A DNA stretch of 64,000 nt from Methylophaga sp. 41_12_T18 (GTDB taxonomy: Bacteria; Pseudomonadota; Gammaproteobacteria; Nitrosococcales; Methylophagaceae). Location of the stretch: the NCBI GenBank assembly GCA_002163115.1, contig MAAI01000025.1:62001-126000 (forward strand), read 5' to 3'. The number at the start of each line of letters is the position of its first letter. Within the stretch, counting starts at the first letter, position 1. Of the stretch, positions 39,435-48,859 are shown one piece after another. A program made the translations under genes and the position numbers. The notes under the pieces are model-generated. The model saw only the letters and a list, made by a program, of their open reading frames with translations, made no database searches and was not told the origin of the DNA.

Positions 39435-40698
39435 GAGTAATATGATGCTTGATTAAGTTGCTAAGACGCATGCTGGCACCTTGGCTATTAACAATGAGCT
39501 TTAAGCCTGCTTCGCCCATGTCCACGCGCTTTTGCGAGTTTTGTAATAAATCAATCACCGTTTCAGCTAATTCAGTAGTATCTGTTACTTCAATCGCTGC
39601 TTGTGCTTGTATGAACTGGTTGGTGATCTCTTGGAAGTTAAAGTAATGTGGCCCAGTAATAACGGCTCTACCTAAAGCGGCAGGCTCTAATAAATTATGA
39701 CCACCATGTGCAACTAAACTGCCGCCGACGAAAGCGACATCACTGGCAGCATAAAATAACGGTAGCTCACCCATAGTATCAACCACAAGAACTTGCACAT
39801 CAGCAGGGCAGGGACGGTGTTCGCTCCGGCGTAATGTTTTGAATCCTGCTCGTTGACTTAATGCGCTGACACGATCAAAGCGTTCGGGATGGCGAGGTAC
39901 GATAATAAGCAATAGGTTGGGGAACTGTGAACGTACTTTTCGAGAAGCATTTAGGGCGATTTCTTCTTCACCTTCATGGCTACTTGCCACTATCCATACT
40001 GGACGATGGGTGTCCCACATCGAACGCATCACTTCAGCTTGTTCTTTTAAGCTAGTAGGCAAGCTAATTTCATATTTTAAATTACCGATAGCGTGGACTT
40101 TTTTTACATCAGCACCGAGTTCAACAAAGCGTTGCCTATCTTGTTGTCCTTGCGCGGCAATTAAAGTCAGTGCTTGTAAGACTTCCTTGGTAAGTGAAGC
40201 AACACGTTGATAACCTTTATATGAACGTTCTGACATGCGCGCATTAGCAAGTACTAACTTAATATTTTGCTGGGCACAGCGAGTGAGCAAATTGGGCCAG
40301 ATTTCTGTTTCCATAATAATGCCAAACTGAGGTTTGCAGCTGGCGAGGAAACGGTCGATTGCAAATGGAAGATCGTAAGGAAGGTAACAGTGACTGACGG
40401 TATCAGAATATATTGCAGTTACACGGGCGCTACCTGTTGGCGTCATAGTGGTGATTAATAATTGGTGCTCTGGATAATCTGTGTGTAGTGACTTTATCAG
40501 CGGTCGAGTGGCCTCTACTTCGCCGACAGAGACTGCATGGATCCAAATAACAGGTTTACTAAATGTTAATGCAGGATTAAAACCAAAGCGTTCCGGCCAG
40601 CGTTTGAAATAAGCGGGCGCACGAAAACCACGCCAAATCAGTCGTAAGATGATTAGTGGCAGAGCTAAAGTAAATAAGCTGGTATAGAAAAATTTCAA
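39427..40698 (-). CDS. waaA: 3-deoxy-D-manno-octulosonic acid transferase WaaA
   Basis: Adds KDO residues to lipid IVA at the inner membrane in lipopolysaccharide synthesis. The open frame extends to 40917 but would overlap the divergent acyltransferase gene. The TTG at 40698, with TGATGAG upstream, gives MKFFYTSLFTLALPLIILR, which aligns with the E. coli WaaA N-terminus and gives the usual length of about 423 aa. Visible motifs are HAVSVGEVEA, ITTMTPTGSAR, YLPYDLP, METEIWPNL and FVGGSLVAHGGHN. Confidence 0.92.
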   Translation of the reverse strand: MKFFYTSLFTLALPLIILRLIWRGFRAPAYFKRWPERFGFNPALTFSKPVIWIHAVSVGEVEATRPLIKSLHTDYPEHQLLITTMTPTGSARVTAIYSDTVSHCYLPYDLPFAIDRFLASCKPQFGIIMETEIWPNLLTRCAQQNIKLVLANARMSERSYKGYQRVASLTKEVLQALTLIAAQGQQDRQRFVELGADVKKVHAIGNLKYEISLPTSLKEQAEVMRSMWDTHRPVWIVASSHEGEEEIALNASRKVRSQFPNLLLIIVPRHPERFDRVSALSQRAGFKTLRRSEHRPCPADVQVLVVDTMGELPLFYAASDVAFVGGSLVAHGGHNLLEPAALGRAVITGPHYFNFQEITNQFIQAQAAIEVTDTTELAETVIDLLQNSQKRVDMGEAGLKLIVNSQGASMRLSNLIKHHITHV

Positions 40699-40766
40699 AT
40701 AAAACTCATCACATTTGAGGCGTAAATCGAACGGGAATGATAGCATAGGCACCAGTTTAGTTATTG

Positions 40767-41699
40767 ATGGATCCCATGAAAATTTTTCAGTGGCAATTTG
40801 CTCATCCCCGTTTTTGGTTAAGTTGGTTAGGCCTTGCTTTAATGCGCCTTTCAATTTATTTACCACCCGTAATTCAATTATGGGCGGGAAATCATATGGC
40901 ATTTTTGATGCGGCCATTTATGGAAAAACGTAAAAAAATTGCCATTAGAAATATTGAACTTTGCTTTCCGGATTTAGACCAAGTACAGCAACAGCAATTG
41001 GTTAAGGATACGTTGCAAACCATGGGCATGATGACCATTGAAACGGCATTGAGTTGGTGGGCCAGTGATAAACAACTCGAGTCACGAGTTCGTTATGAAG
41101 GTTTAGAGCATTTAGAACAAGCCCTAGCGAAAGGTAAAGGTGTCATTTTATTAACAGGTCACTTCACCAGTATGGAGTTAGGTGGTCGGTTAATAATGTT
41201 GAAGACACCGTGCCACGTGATGTTTCATCAAATGAAAAATCCATTATTTAATGCGGTGATGATGCGCGCGCGGACTTTCCATAGTGAAGGCATCATATTG
41301 CGAGATGATCCTAAAGCGATGATCCGGGCATTACGAAAAAATAAAGTTGTGTGGTATGCACCGGATCAAGACTTTGGTCGTAAAACGAGTGTGTTTGTAA
41401 AGTTTTTTGGCGTAAATGCTGCGACTATCCCAGCCACATCTCGGATAGTGAAAATAAGTGGTGCTGCAGTAGTACCTTTTTCTCCTAGACGCGAACAAGA
41501 TGGCAGTTATACCTTAAGCTTAGGCAAAGCATTAACTGATTTTCCAAGTGGCGATGATATGGTGGATGCACAGCGTATTAACGATATTATCGAGACTGAA
41601 ATTCGCCAATCGCCATCACAATATTTATGGGTCCACCGTCGCTTTAAAACACAACCTGAAGGTAAGGGCTTGTTATATAAAAAAAGCGTCACTAAATAA
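40767..41699 (+). CDS. LpxL/LpxM-family lipid A acyltransferase
   Basis: A membrane-anchored late acyltransferase transferring an acyl chain from acyl-ACP to KDO2-lipid IVA. About 310 aa. It has the N-terminal hydrophobic region HPRFWLSWLGLALMRL, the catalytic HX4E motif HFTSME, KNKVVWYAPDQDFG, and the terminal QYLWVHRRFKTQPEG typical of LpxL. LpxL and LpxM cannot be separated by eye, and the chain length is unknown. ATG 40767 and ATG 40776 (GGA upstream) are both possible. Divergent from waaA, a functional pairing. Confidence 0.9.
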   Translation: MDPMKIFQWQFAHPRFWLSWLGLALMRLSIYLPPVIQLWAGNHMAFLMRPFMEKRKKIAIRNIELCFPDLDQVQQQQLVKDTLQTMGMMTIETALSWWASDKQLESRVRYEGLEHLEQALAKGKGVILLTGHFTSMELGGRLIMLKTPCHVMFHQMKNPLFNAVMMRARTFHSEGIILRDDPKAMIRALRKNKVVWYAPDQDFGRKTSVFVKFFGVNAATIPATSRIVKISGAAVVPFSPRREQDGSYTLSLGKALTDFPSGDDMVDAQRINDIIETEIRQSPSQYLWVHRRFKTQPEGKGLLYKKSVTK

Positions 41700-42040
41700 G
41701 TTAATGTCAGGGTTCAGCGAATATAGATCCGTTACAAAGCGATAGCCTAAATATCATTGCCTCAATACTAGGGCTGAAATCTACAGTGCTAGCCTTACAC
41801 AGATGATCGGCCCCTGAATCTAACAATGAATGAGCAGTGAGTTATTAAGCTCATTCTAGTCATAGCTTCTGTTTATAAGCACTATCCTTAGCTTCATCGA
41901 GGCACTTATTCCCCTTATTTCTACTAACTGACTGGGTCAGCGATTAGATATGTCGCTAAAACATCACTAGCTAGTGCGAAATATTAGCTGAAAACAGTGG
42001 CAAGCAGATTAAGCGCTTAGTTATTAGGTGAATTTTAGGC
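41700..42040. other. intergenic stretch without recognisable gene
   Basis: About 340 nt between the lipid A acyltransferase and the rpsI terminator. It is AT-rich with stops in all frames. It holds no tRNA cloverleaf and no T-tract hairpin apart from the terminator at its right edge. No feature is supported. Confidence 0.6.
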
Positions 42041-42074
42041 AAAAAAAAGGCCATCACATGGATGGCCTTTTTTT
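42041..42074. terminator. bidirectional intrinsic terminator after rpsI
   Basis: A 7-bp GC-rich core (42049-42055 with 42061-42067), loop ACATG, flanked by A8 on the left and T7 on the right, so the stem extends and both strands have a U-run. It ends the rplM-rpsI transcript and could serve the converging acyltransferase transcript. Confidence 0.93.
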
Positions 42075-42112
42075 GAATACGAAATAAATCCGTATATACA
42101 GTTTTCTGACGA

Positions 42113-42502
42113 TTAACGTTTTGAGAACTGTGGACGTTTACGCGCTTTGTGTAAACCAATTTTCTTACGTTCAACAGCACGAGCATCACGAGTGATGAAG
42201 CCTGCTTTACGTAGTTCTGATTTCAATTCACTATCATATGCTGTTAGTGCACGGCTGATACCGTGACGAATTGCACCAGCTTGACCGTTATTACCACCAC
42301 CGCGAACAGTGATTTTAATATCAAACTTGTCTAGCATATCAACAAGCTCTAATGGCTGACGTACAACCATGCGAGATGTTTCGCGACCAAAATAATCTTC
42401 TATAGATCGTGTGTTGATAGTTAGGTTACCGCTGCCTGGTTTAATAAAAACACGAGCGGTTGAACTTTTACGACGACCTGTTGCGTAGTATGTATCTGCC
42501 AT
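42113..42502 (-). CDS. rpsI: 30S ribosomal protein S9
   Basis: A 129-aa component of the small-subunit head whose C-terminal tail reaches the P-site tRNA. It has [15 protein letters not shown], the [19 protein letters not shown] region, and the conserved basic ending RKRPQFSKR. It is the second gene of rplM-rpsI. Confidence 0.97.
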   Translation of the reverse strand: MADTYYATGRRKSSTARVFIKPGSGNLTINTRSIEDYFGRETSRMVVRQPLELVDMLDKFDIKITVRGGGNNGQAGAIRHGISRALTAYDSELKSELRKAGFITRDARAVERKKIGLHKARKRPQFSKR

Positions 42503-42514
42503 GATGATATCCGA

Positions 42515-42949
42515 TTAGATTTCCAGCACTTTAGGCTGTTGGGCTGTATGTGGGTGTTCTGTACCAGCATAAACTTTAAGTTTGCTGAACATAGCACGAC
42601 CGAGAGGGTTTTTAGGTAACATGCCTTTAACAGCAGATTTAATAACACGGTCAGGTGCTTTATCGAGTTGTTTTTCTAAAGAAATAGACTTGATACCACC
42701 GATATGGCCCGTGTGATGGTAATACATCTTATCTTTCATTTTGTTACCAGAAACATGCAGTTTTTCTGCATTGATAACGACAATGTAATCACCCGTGTCT
42801 ACGTGGGGTGTATAGATAGTCTTGTGTTTACCACGCAAACGATGCGCGATTTCAGTAGCCATACGGCCTAATGTTTTGCCGTTAGCATCAACGACGAACC
42901 AGTCACGACGAACTTCAGCTGGTTTTGCACTTAGTGTGGTTGTTTTCAT
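42515..42949 (-). CDS. rplM: 50S ribosomal protein L13
   Basis: Early-assembly large-subunit protein, 144 aa. The start is the ATG at 42949, which gives [21 protein letters not shown] as in other L13s; 13 residues of an upstream extension (to 42988) are not family-like. AGGAG lies 11 nt upstream, a little far. Landmarks are [26 protein letters not shown] and [11 protein letters not shown]. Followed by rpsI after 12 nt. Confidence 0.96.
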   Translation of the reverse strand: MKTTTLSAKPAEVRRDWFVVDANGKTLGRMATEIAHRLRGKHKTIYTPHVDTGDYIVVINAEKLHVSGNKMKDKMYYHHTGHIGGIKSISLEKQLDKAPDRVIKSAVKGMLPKNPLGRAMFSKLKVYAGTEHPHTAQQPKVLEI

Positions 42950-43044
42950 TCCGCGAATAGCTCCTGAAAAATTACGCAGGCGGTTCAAATAAAGAGGGGG
43001 AATTTTACGTACTCAATATGAGACTGTCAACTGCCTTGATTCAA

Positions 43045-43842
43045 TTAGATAAATAACCAGACAAGTATAGCACCCAATAGCAGTCGATAGATAACAAAAG
43101 GCCACATGCCAATCTTTTCTAATAACTTTAAGAATAGGTGGATACATAGATAGGCACTAACTGCTGACAGCCCAGCGCCAGCAATAAGGGCAAACCAGTC
43201 TGTGGCTGTAGCTGCCTGAATCAAGTCAATAGTTTTTAATCCACCGGCAAGAAAAATAACTGGAATAGATAATAAAAAAGAAAAACGCGCAGCAGCGTTC
43301 CGGTTTAGCCCTAAAATAAGTCCTGCGGTCATCGTTATTCCGGAGCGTGAGGTACCAGGAATTAATGCAACTGCTTGAGCTAAGCCCACAATAAGCACAT
43401 CTTGCCATGTTAATTGATGTTCGGTGCGCTGTTGTTTTCCTTGCCAGTCTGCCCAACCAAGCAATAAACCAAAAATAATTGTAGTTGCGGCAATCACCAA
43501 CGGACTTCTTAAATAGACCTCAATGTAATCACCTAATAATAAACCGGCTAGACCAACAGGAATGGTACCGATTAATACTGCCCAGGCCAGGCGACTATCG
43601 CCCACTGTTTTACGAACACACACTGAGCCAAGCCAATCTTTTATCAGTGAGCGTAAGGTAGCCCTAAAGTAAATGATCACGGCTGCTAGAGTACCTACGT
43701 GGACGGCAACATCAAATGCTAAGCCCTGATCTTGCCAGTTTGCAATGATCGGTAAGAGGATTAAATGGGCTGAGCTTGAAATAGGCAAAAACTCAGTGAG
43801 GCCTTGCATTAAGGCCAGTGCGATAATTTGTATAATGTCCAT
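43045..43842 (-). CDS. uppP: undecaprenyl-diphosphatase UppP (BacA)
   Basis: Integral membrane phosphatase that recycles undecaprenyl pyrophosphate for cell-wall synthesis. The 265-aa protein carries the two signature motifs: QGLTEFLPISSSAHLILLP near the N-terminus and LIPGTSRSGITMTAGL in the middle. It has about eight hydrophobic segments. It stands alone upstream of rplM, with dld divergent. Confidence 0.95.
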   Translation of the reverse strand: MDIIQIIALALMQGLTEFLPISSSAHLILLPIIANWQDQGLAFDVAVHVGTLAAVIIYFRATLRSLIKDWLGSVCVRKTVGDSRLAWAVLIGTIPVGLAGLLLGDYIEVYLRSPLVIAATTIIFGLLLGWADWQGKQQRTEHQLTWQDVLIVGLAQAVALIPGTSRSGITMTAGLILGLNRNAAARFSFLLSIPVIFLAGGLKTIDLIQAATATDWFALIAGAGLSAVSAYLCIHLFLKLLEKIGMWPFVIYRLLLGAILVWLFI

Positions 43843-43981
43843 AATTACAGATTACTTAAAAAAGATTGGACAAAGTATAGGGCTAAACTACTATATAAAG
43901 CTGAGTTTATTTCACGATAACAGCCTGCATTAAACAGATAGCTAGCTTTTGCCATCACTTATTTACTTAGTAGCAATACGC

Positions 43982-44013
43982 TATAATTAGTTAGTTAACC
44001 CAGCCTAGCTGGG
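43982..44013 (+). promoter_or_regulatory. possible dld promoter and 5-prime hairpin
   Basis: A consensus -10 TATAAT at 43982-43987 has no good -35 partner. About 12 nt downstream, a CCCAGC/GCTGGG stem with a 3-nt loop (43999-44013) would form the extreme 5-prime end of the dld mRNA if transcription starts near 43994. Confidence 0.4.
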
Positions 44014-44052
44014 ACTCTGAATTTAAACCTCCAGCATAAACCGAGATGCACC

Positions 44053-45765
44053 ATGACTGCACAGATTTCCAAGCCTGAATTAATAAACGAATTAAAAGCG
44101 ATAGCTGGGGATGCTTACACGCTGACAGATAGCGCGAAGATGCAAGCCTATTGTAAAGGCTTTCGTTTTGGTTCAGGTGAAGCAATGGCGGTGATTAGAC
44201 CGGCTTCATTATTAGAGATATGGCAGGCTTTAGAGGCATGTACTGCTGCGGGTGTTGCAATCATCATGCAAGCAGCTAATACCGGGCTTACTGGTGGCTC
44301 TACCCCTGATGGTAACGACTACGACCGTCCGATAGTTATCATCAATACGATGAGAATTTCTCAAATTCAGTTGATTGATAATGCCAAACAAATTATTGGT
44401 TTGGCGGGTAGTACCTTATTTGGTTTAGAAGAAACACTTGCGCCTTATGGCCGTGAACCTCATTCAGTCATCGGCTCATCATGCATTGGCGCCTCAATCG
44501 TCGGCGGTGTATGTAATAACTCGGGCGGAGCTTTAGTACAAAGAGGGCCGGCTTATACTGAGTTATCAATATTTGCCCAAGTAACAGAAGATGGCCAATT
44601 AGAGTTAGTTAATAACTTAGGTATTGAGTTAGGTTCAACAGCAGAAGAAATTCTGACCAATTTAGATCAGCAAAAATACACGGATGCGGATGTTAAATAT
44701 TCCGAAAAACGAGCATCAGATAATGAATACCATGAACGGGTTCGTGAAATTGATGCCGATACACCTTCACGTTTTAATAATGATGGCCGTCGGTTACATG
44801 AAGCTTCGGGCTGTGCGGGTAAGTTAGCTGTGTTTGCAGTGCGCTTAGATACTTATCCAATTGCGAAAAAGCAGCAAGTATTTTATGTCGGTACGAATGA
44901 TGCCAATGTATTGGCTACTATGCGCCGTGATATTTTATCGTCGTTTAAAACGCTACCTGTATCAGGCGAATATTTACATCGTGACTGTTATCAAGTAAGT
45001 AAAGATTACGGTAAAGATTCATTTATCGTTATTGATAAATTAGGTGCGAAATACATGCCTAAAATGTTTGCCTTAAAAAGAACTGTCGATCGTATTGCCG
45101 GTAACTTTAAGTTTTTACCGAGCAAGATCTCAGATCGCATGATGCAATACATGAGCTATTTATGGCCGAATCATTTGCCGAAGAAAATGGAAGCTTACTG
45201 TGAACGATTTGAGCATCATTGGATTTTAGAAATGAATAACGGTGGTGTTGATGAAGCGCGTGCTTATCTAACCGAGTTTTTTAAAACCCATGAAGGTGAT
45301 TATTTTGAATGTACGCCGGAAGAAGCTGATAAAGCGATATTACATCGATTTGTAGCCGGTGGAGCGATTGGTCGCTATCACATCATGAATAGTGATCGAG
45401 TGGGGGCGATGATGACCATTGATGTGGCACTAAGACGCAATGAGCAACAGTGGTTTGAAGAGTTACCAGCAGAAATTGATGCTCAAATCGACAAGAAGTT
45501 TTATTACGGCCACTTATTCTGTCATGTCATGCATCAGAACTATGTATTGAAAAAAGGTGTTGATGCGAAAAAGCTTAAGCAACAAATTTTGGATTCATTC
45601 GATGCCCGTGGTGCTGAATACCCAGCCGAGCATAATGTCGGTCATGAATATGCTGCCAAGGCGGCACTGAAGGGATTTTATAAAAAGGTCGATCCTACCA
45701 ATACCTTTAACCCCGGCATCGGTAAAACCAGCAAATTGAAAAACTGGGCTGAAAAGCATAGATAA
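44053..45765 (+). CDS. dld: quinone-dependent D-lactate dehydrogenase Dld
   Basis: Peripheral membrane FAD enzyme oxidising D-lactate to pyruvate and reducing quinone. The 570-aa length fits the E. coli type. The FAD-binding-4 region includes QAANTGLTGGSTPDG and GREPHSVIGSSCIGASIVGGVCNNSGGALVQ (near 140-170), followed by a membrane-association domain with the ILEMNNGG and HRFVAGGAIGRYH segments. An intrinsic terminator overlaps its stop. Confidence 0.95.
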   Translation: MTAQISKPELINELKAIAGDAYTLTDSAKMQAYCKGFRFGSGEAMAVIRPASLLEIWQALEACTAAGVAIIMQAANTGLTGGSTPDGNDYDRPIVIINTMRISQIQLIDNAKQIIGLAGSTLFGLEETLAPYGREPHSVIGSSCIGASIVGGVCNNSGGALVQRGPAYTELSIFAQVTEDGQLELVNNLGIELGSTAEEILTNLDQQKYTDADVKYSEKRASDNEYHERVREIDADTPSRFNNDGRRLHEASGCAGKLAVFAVRLDTYPIAKKQQVFYVGTNDANVLATMRRDILSSFKTLPVSGEYLHRDCYQVSKDYGKDSFIVIDKLGAKYMPKMFALKRTVDRIAGNFKFLPSKISDRMMQYMSYLWPNHLPKKMEAYCERFEHHWILEMNNGGVDEARAYLTEFFKTHEGDYFECTPEEADKAILHRFVAGGAIGRYHIMNSDRVGAMMTIDVALRRNEQQWFEELPAEIDAQIDKKFYYGHLFCHVMHQNYVLKKGVDAKKLKQQILDSFDARGAEYPAEHNVGHEYAAKAALKGFYKKVDPTNTFNPGIGKTSKLKNWAEKHR

Positions 45766-45794
45766 AAAAAAGCCCTCGTTAAGAGGGCTTTTTT
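45764..45794. terminator. bidirectional intrinsic terminator after dld
   Basis: GCCCTC/GAGGGC core with a 5-nt loop (45778-45782), A8 on the left and T6 on the right. It starts within the dld stop codon and also ends the convergent serA transcript. Confidence 0.93.
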
Positions 45795-45813
45795 ATTGAG
45801 CGTCTATAAAATA

Positions 45814-47043
45814 TTAATATAGAACTCGAAGTCTAATTGTACCTTCAACACTGTTTAAATGTTCAAAGGCTAATTCAGAATCTAGCTCTGCAACATCAAG
45901 AATCAAATAACCAATTTCATCTCTGGTCATCATACTTTGTGCCAAAATGTTGATGTTATGTTCAGCAAATAACATATTCACATGAGATAACACGCCAGGC
46001 ATGTTGTGGTGAATATGCAAAATACGGTGTGTATTCGCTTGTTGAGGCATCGCAATTTCTGGGAAGTTCTTCGCTGAAATCGTGGTGCCGTTATTAGCAT
46101 ATTGGATAAACTTCTCAGCAACTTCTAAACCAATGTTTTCTTGTGCTTCGACGGTTGAACCACCGATATGAGGCGTCAAAATAACATTTGGGAAACCACG
46201 TAATGGTGAATCTAAAGGTTCATCATTTGATTTTGGTTCTGATGGGAATACATCAATTGCCGCACCAGCCAACTTTTTATTTTCAATGACTTCAGCTAAA
46301 TCTTCTAACTTAACGCAGGTTCCACGAGCAGCATTAATGAAAATAGCACCTTCTTTCATTTGCTCAAATTGCGCTTTTGCCATGAAGTTCTTGGTTGATG
46401 GCAACTCAGGTACATGTAAAGAAACGACATCAGCCTGACTTAATAGCTCATGCATAGTGCCTACTTGGCTTGCATTACCTAATGGCAGCTTGGTTACCAC
46501 ATCATAATAAATGACGTTCATACCTAAGCTTTCTGCCAAAACAGATAACTGAGAACCAATGCTACCGTAACCGACGATACCCAGCGTTTTACCACGCGCC
46601 TCATAAGACGCTTTAGCCGTTTTAGGCCAGCTGCCGTTATGTACGCTGTGGTTGCGTGCTGGAATACCACGTAATAATAGAATTAATTGACCAATCACTA
46701 ATTCAGCAACAGAACGTGTATTTGAATAAGGTGCATTGAAAACAGGAATACCCTTAACTTTGGCAGCATTCAAATCAACTTGATTGGTACCAATACAGAA
46801 GCAACCGATACCGGCGAGTCTGTCAGCAGCGTTGATTACTTTTTCTGTTAGCTGTGTACGGGAGCGAATACCAATGAAGCGAACGCCTTTAATTTTTTCA
46901 ATTAAAGCGTCTTCATCTAATGCATGAGTAAGGTACTCAATATTGGTATAGCCGGCTTTTTCAAGCGCGGTAACAGCATTTTTATGAACACCTTCTAATA
47001 ATAGAAAGCGAAAATCGGATTTTTCGTTAGCTTGTAATTCCAT
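45814..47043 (-). CDS. serA: D-3-phosphoglycerate dehydrogenase SerA
   Basis: NAD-dependent entry enzyme of serine synthesis. The 409-aa protein matches the E. coli-type length: substrate-binding region, Rossmann loop LGIVGYGSIGSQL near 155, catalytic Arg/Glu/His segments (INAARGT, HIGGSTVEAQENIG), and a C-terminal ACT domain (HHNMPGVLSHVNMLFAEHNIN), which normally binds serine for feedback inhibition. It stands alone, convergent with dld. Confidence 0.96.
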   Translation of the reverse strand: MELQANEKSDFRFLLLEGVHKNAVTALEKAGYTNIEYLTHALDEDALIEKIKGVRFIGIRSRTQLTEKVINAADRLAGIGCFCIGTNQVDLNAAKVKGIPVFNAPYSNTRSVAELVIGQLILLLRGIPARNHSVHNGSWPKTAKASYEARGKTLGIVGYGSIGSQLSVLAESLGMNVIYYDVVTKLPLGNASQVGTMHELLSQADVVSLHVPELPSTKNFMAKAQFEQMKEGAIFINAARGTCVKLEDLAEVIENKKLAGAAIDVFPSEPKSNDEPLDSPLRGFPNVILTPHIGGSTVEAQENIGLEVAEKFIQYANNGTTISAKNFPEIAMPQQANTHRILHIHHNMPGVLSHVNMLFAEHNINILAQSMMTRDEIGYLILDVAELDSELAFEHLNSVEGTIRLRVLY

Positions 47044-47135
47044 GATTATCTATATAATTAAGTTGAATTAAGGGTGCAAAGAGCGCGGATTATAGCATAT
47101 TCACTAACTATCAGAGCTGCCTCATATTTTTAAAG

Positions 47136-47480
47136 CTATTTTTGTTTTAAAGCTTCACCTTCAAATGTGATCCCTGCCCAAGCTGTAACCATAAAGTTAC
47201 GAATGTTTTGATGGTCATCAGCTGCTGGGTTTTCTAATACGTCTTTACGGTAATAATCACCGAAGCAAGTTAGAGTTTGTTCTTTATTTAACTTGTTCAA
47301 TAAACCGAATGCGAAGATTTTGCATGAGCCGTTGTTGGTATCAGCTTGATTTTTTGTGTCACCGTTGCTGAAGGTGGTTGGGCTAAAGGTGTAGTTTTGT
47401 TCGATAGTTGCCATGGTGTCAGTGAAGGCAACTTGGTTTGGTTCGTTGTTTAGTTTTTCTAGGAATGTTTCTAAGTTCAT
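47136..47480 (-). CDS. HopJ type III effector family protein
   Basis: A 114-aa soluble protein of the HopJ family (QVAFTDTMATIEQNYTF..., NGSCKIFAFGLLNKL, TLTCFGDYYRKDVL). Despite the effector name, chromosomal HopJ-like proteins are common in non-pathogens and have no defined role. No type III secretion genes are nearby. GGA lies 7 nt before the ATG. Single gene between serA and the YbaN-like gene. Confidence 0.85.
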   Translation of the reverse strand: MNLETFLEKLNNEPNQVAFTDTMATIEQNYTFSPTTFSNGDTKNQADTNNGSCKIFAFGLLNKLNKEQTLTCFGDYYRKDVLENPAADDHQNIRNFMVTAWAGITFEGEALKQK

Positions 47481-47535
47481 CTGCTGATCCGATATTTTGG
47501 TTGAAATTTAAAGTGGGTATTTTACTTGAAAGTTT

Positions 47536-47600
47536 GAACGCTGCCGCAGGGCGTTCATTTCTTTTGCGTGGCCAAAAGAAACAGAACCAAAGAAAAGGCT
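47536..47600. repeat. palindromic intergenic repeat-like element
   Basis: Two tandem inverted repeats: GAACGC/GCGTTC (47536-47541 with 47551-47556), then TTTCTTTTG/CAAAAGAAA (47558-47566 with 47573-47581), followed by ACAGAACCAAAGAAAAGG. The GGCCAAAAGAAA and ACCAAAGAAAAGG pattern resembles a family of dispersed palindromic repeats that recur between genes in many proteobacteria. Only one copy is seen in this window. Confidence 0.6.
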
Positions 47601-47739
47601 ACCCGGATTATCGCTTGTCATCGAAAAAGCTATCTTTTTCGGTGTGACTAAAAACTCGCTACGCTCAAACACTTAGCCACTTTATCCGAAAAACACAGTT
47701 TTTTCGATGGCGATAAAAACGGGAGAGGTAAGATTATTT

Positions 47740-48120
47740 TTAACTACTTTCAGACTCTTTCAATCGCCAAACAAAGGTTAGTAAGATTAGGCAGAAGCTG
47801 ACTAACATCAGTTGTAGCTCTATTCGACCGGACAAGATCCAGATGGACATGCCGAAGGTGGCGATGATTAAGACGAACACACGGCGTTTAATATTGCGAC
47901 GGATAGTTTTGCTTTGTTCCCATTGGGCGAGCGGCGGGCCAAACCATTTATTGTCTAATAACATTTTATGAAAGCGGGGCGAGCTTTTGCCAAAACAGGC
48001 CAGCGCTAAAATGAGAAAGGGCGTGGTTGGCAACAGCGGTAATACGGCACCAATCGCGCCTAGGATGACAAACAGCCAACCTAGGCCGATTAGAAAGTAC
48101 CGTTTTAAGGTTTCTTGCAT
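47740..48120 (-). CDS. YbaN-family (DUF454) membrane protein
   Basis: A 126-aa inner-membrane protein. The family core LGAIGAVLPLLPTTPFLILALACFGKSSPRFH spans two helices and a loop, and another pair of hydrophobic segments lies near residues 80-118. No function is established. It starts 9 nt after the efpL-like gene on the same strand. Confidence 0.88.
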   Translation of the reverse strand: MQETLKRYFLIGLGWLFVILGAIGAVLPLLPTTPFLILALACFGKSSPRFHKMLLDNKWFGPPLAQWEQSKTIRRNIKRRVFVLIIATFGMSIWILSGRIELQLMLVSFCLILLTFVWRLKESESS

Positions 48121-48129
48121 GAGCTAGGA

Positions 48130-48696
48130 TTAAGCTCGCGACATGAATTTGCCAGACACAGTGTTGATCTTGATCACTTCACCGGGTTCGATATATTCAG
48201 GCACTTGTACTTCTAAGCCGGTTGGCAGGGTAGCGGGTTTAGTGCGTGCTGAAGCAGATGCACCTTTAATACCGGGTGCCGTTTCGGTAATTTCCATAGA
48301 TACGGCAGCAGGTAATTCGATGGCAACTAAAATACCATCGAGTAATATGGCTACAACGCCTTCTTGGCCTTCTATTAAGTAAGGTGCGTCCTCTTCGATA
48401 TCACTGCTGTTGATAGCATATTGTTCATAGTCTTCAAGACTCATGAAGGTGTAAGCATCATCTTCTTTATATGAAAACTGAACCAATTTTCGTTCGCAAT
48501 CGACTTCTTTTAAAAAGTCATCGCCTTTTAATGATTCATCTCGTTTTTGTTTGGTTTTTAGATGATTGAATCGAATTTTATATAAGGTCGAAGCGCCACG
48601 CGACGATGGGTTTCTTACTTCAATATTTTTAACTGAATAGGGTTCGTCATTAACTTCGACGACCATTCCACGTTTTAAATCACTGGCTTTAGGCAT
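48130..48696 (-). CDS. efpL: elongation factor P-like protein EfpL (YeiP)
   Basis: Ribosome-binding EF-P paralogue that relieves stalling at polyproline and related motifs. The 188-aa protein has the three-domain plan. The tip loop SSRGASTLYK puts Arg33 where EF-P has a modifiable residue, the mark of the YeiP/EfpL subgroup. The ETAPGIKGASASARTKPATLPTGL segment is nearly invariant. Next to a DUF454 gene. Confidence 0.93.
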   Translation of the reverse strand: MPKASDLKRGMVVEVNDEPYSVKNIEVRNPSSRGASTLYKIRFNHLKTKQKRDESLKGDDFLKEVDCERKLVQFSYKEDDAYTFMSLEDYEQYAINSSDIEEDAPYLIEGQEGVVAILLDGILVAIELPAAVSMEITETAPGIKGASASARTKPATLPTGLEVQVPEYIEPGEVIKINTVSGKFMSRA

Positions 48697-48859
48697 GTTC
48701 TTCTTTTGGTTATTAAATGAAAAAATTGATTATACGTGAGTAATATAACGCATAATTCGTTGCAAGAGCTGTAACATTAGTACTGTTTTGTGGTCTATTG
48801 ATATCTTAAGTAAATATTAGCAGCGTTTTGGGGCGAAAGCTGACGTGATGGAGAGAATA

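Noticed and set aside
40699-40917. N-terminal extension of WaaA by 73 codons
   Set aside because: It has no similarity to the family and would overlap the divergent acyltransferase gene.
47136-47480. type III secretion effector
   Set aside because: Only the family name suggests it; no secretion apparatus, chaperone or hrp-type promoter lies nearby.
47438-47647. 69-aa plus-strand frame at the hopJ start
   Set aside because: It is formed by hopJ antisense plus the palindromic repeat; this repeat is known to create spurious frames.
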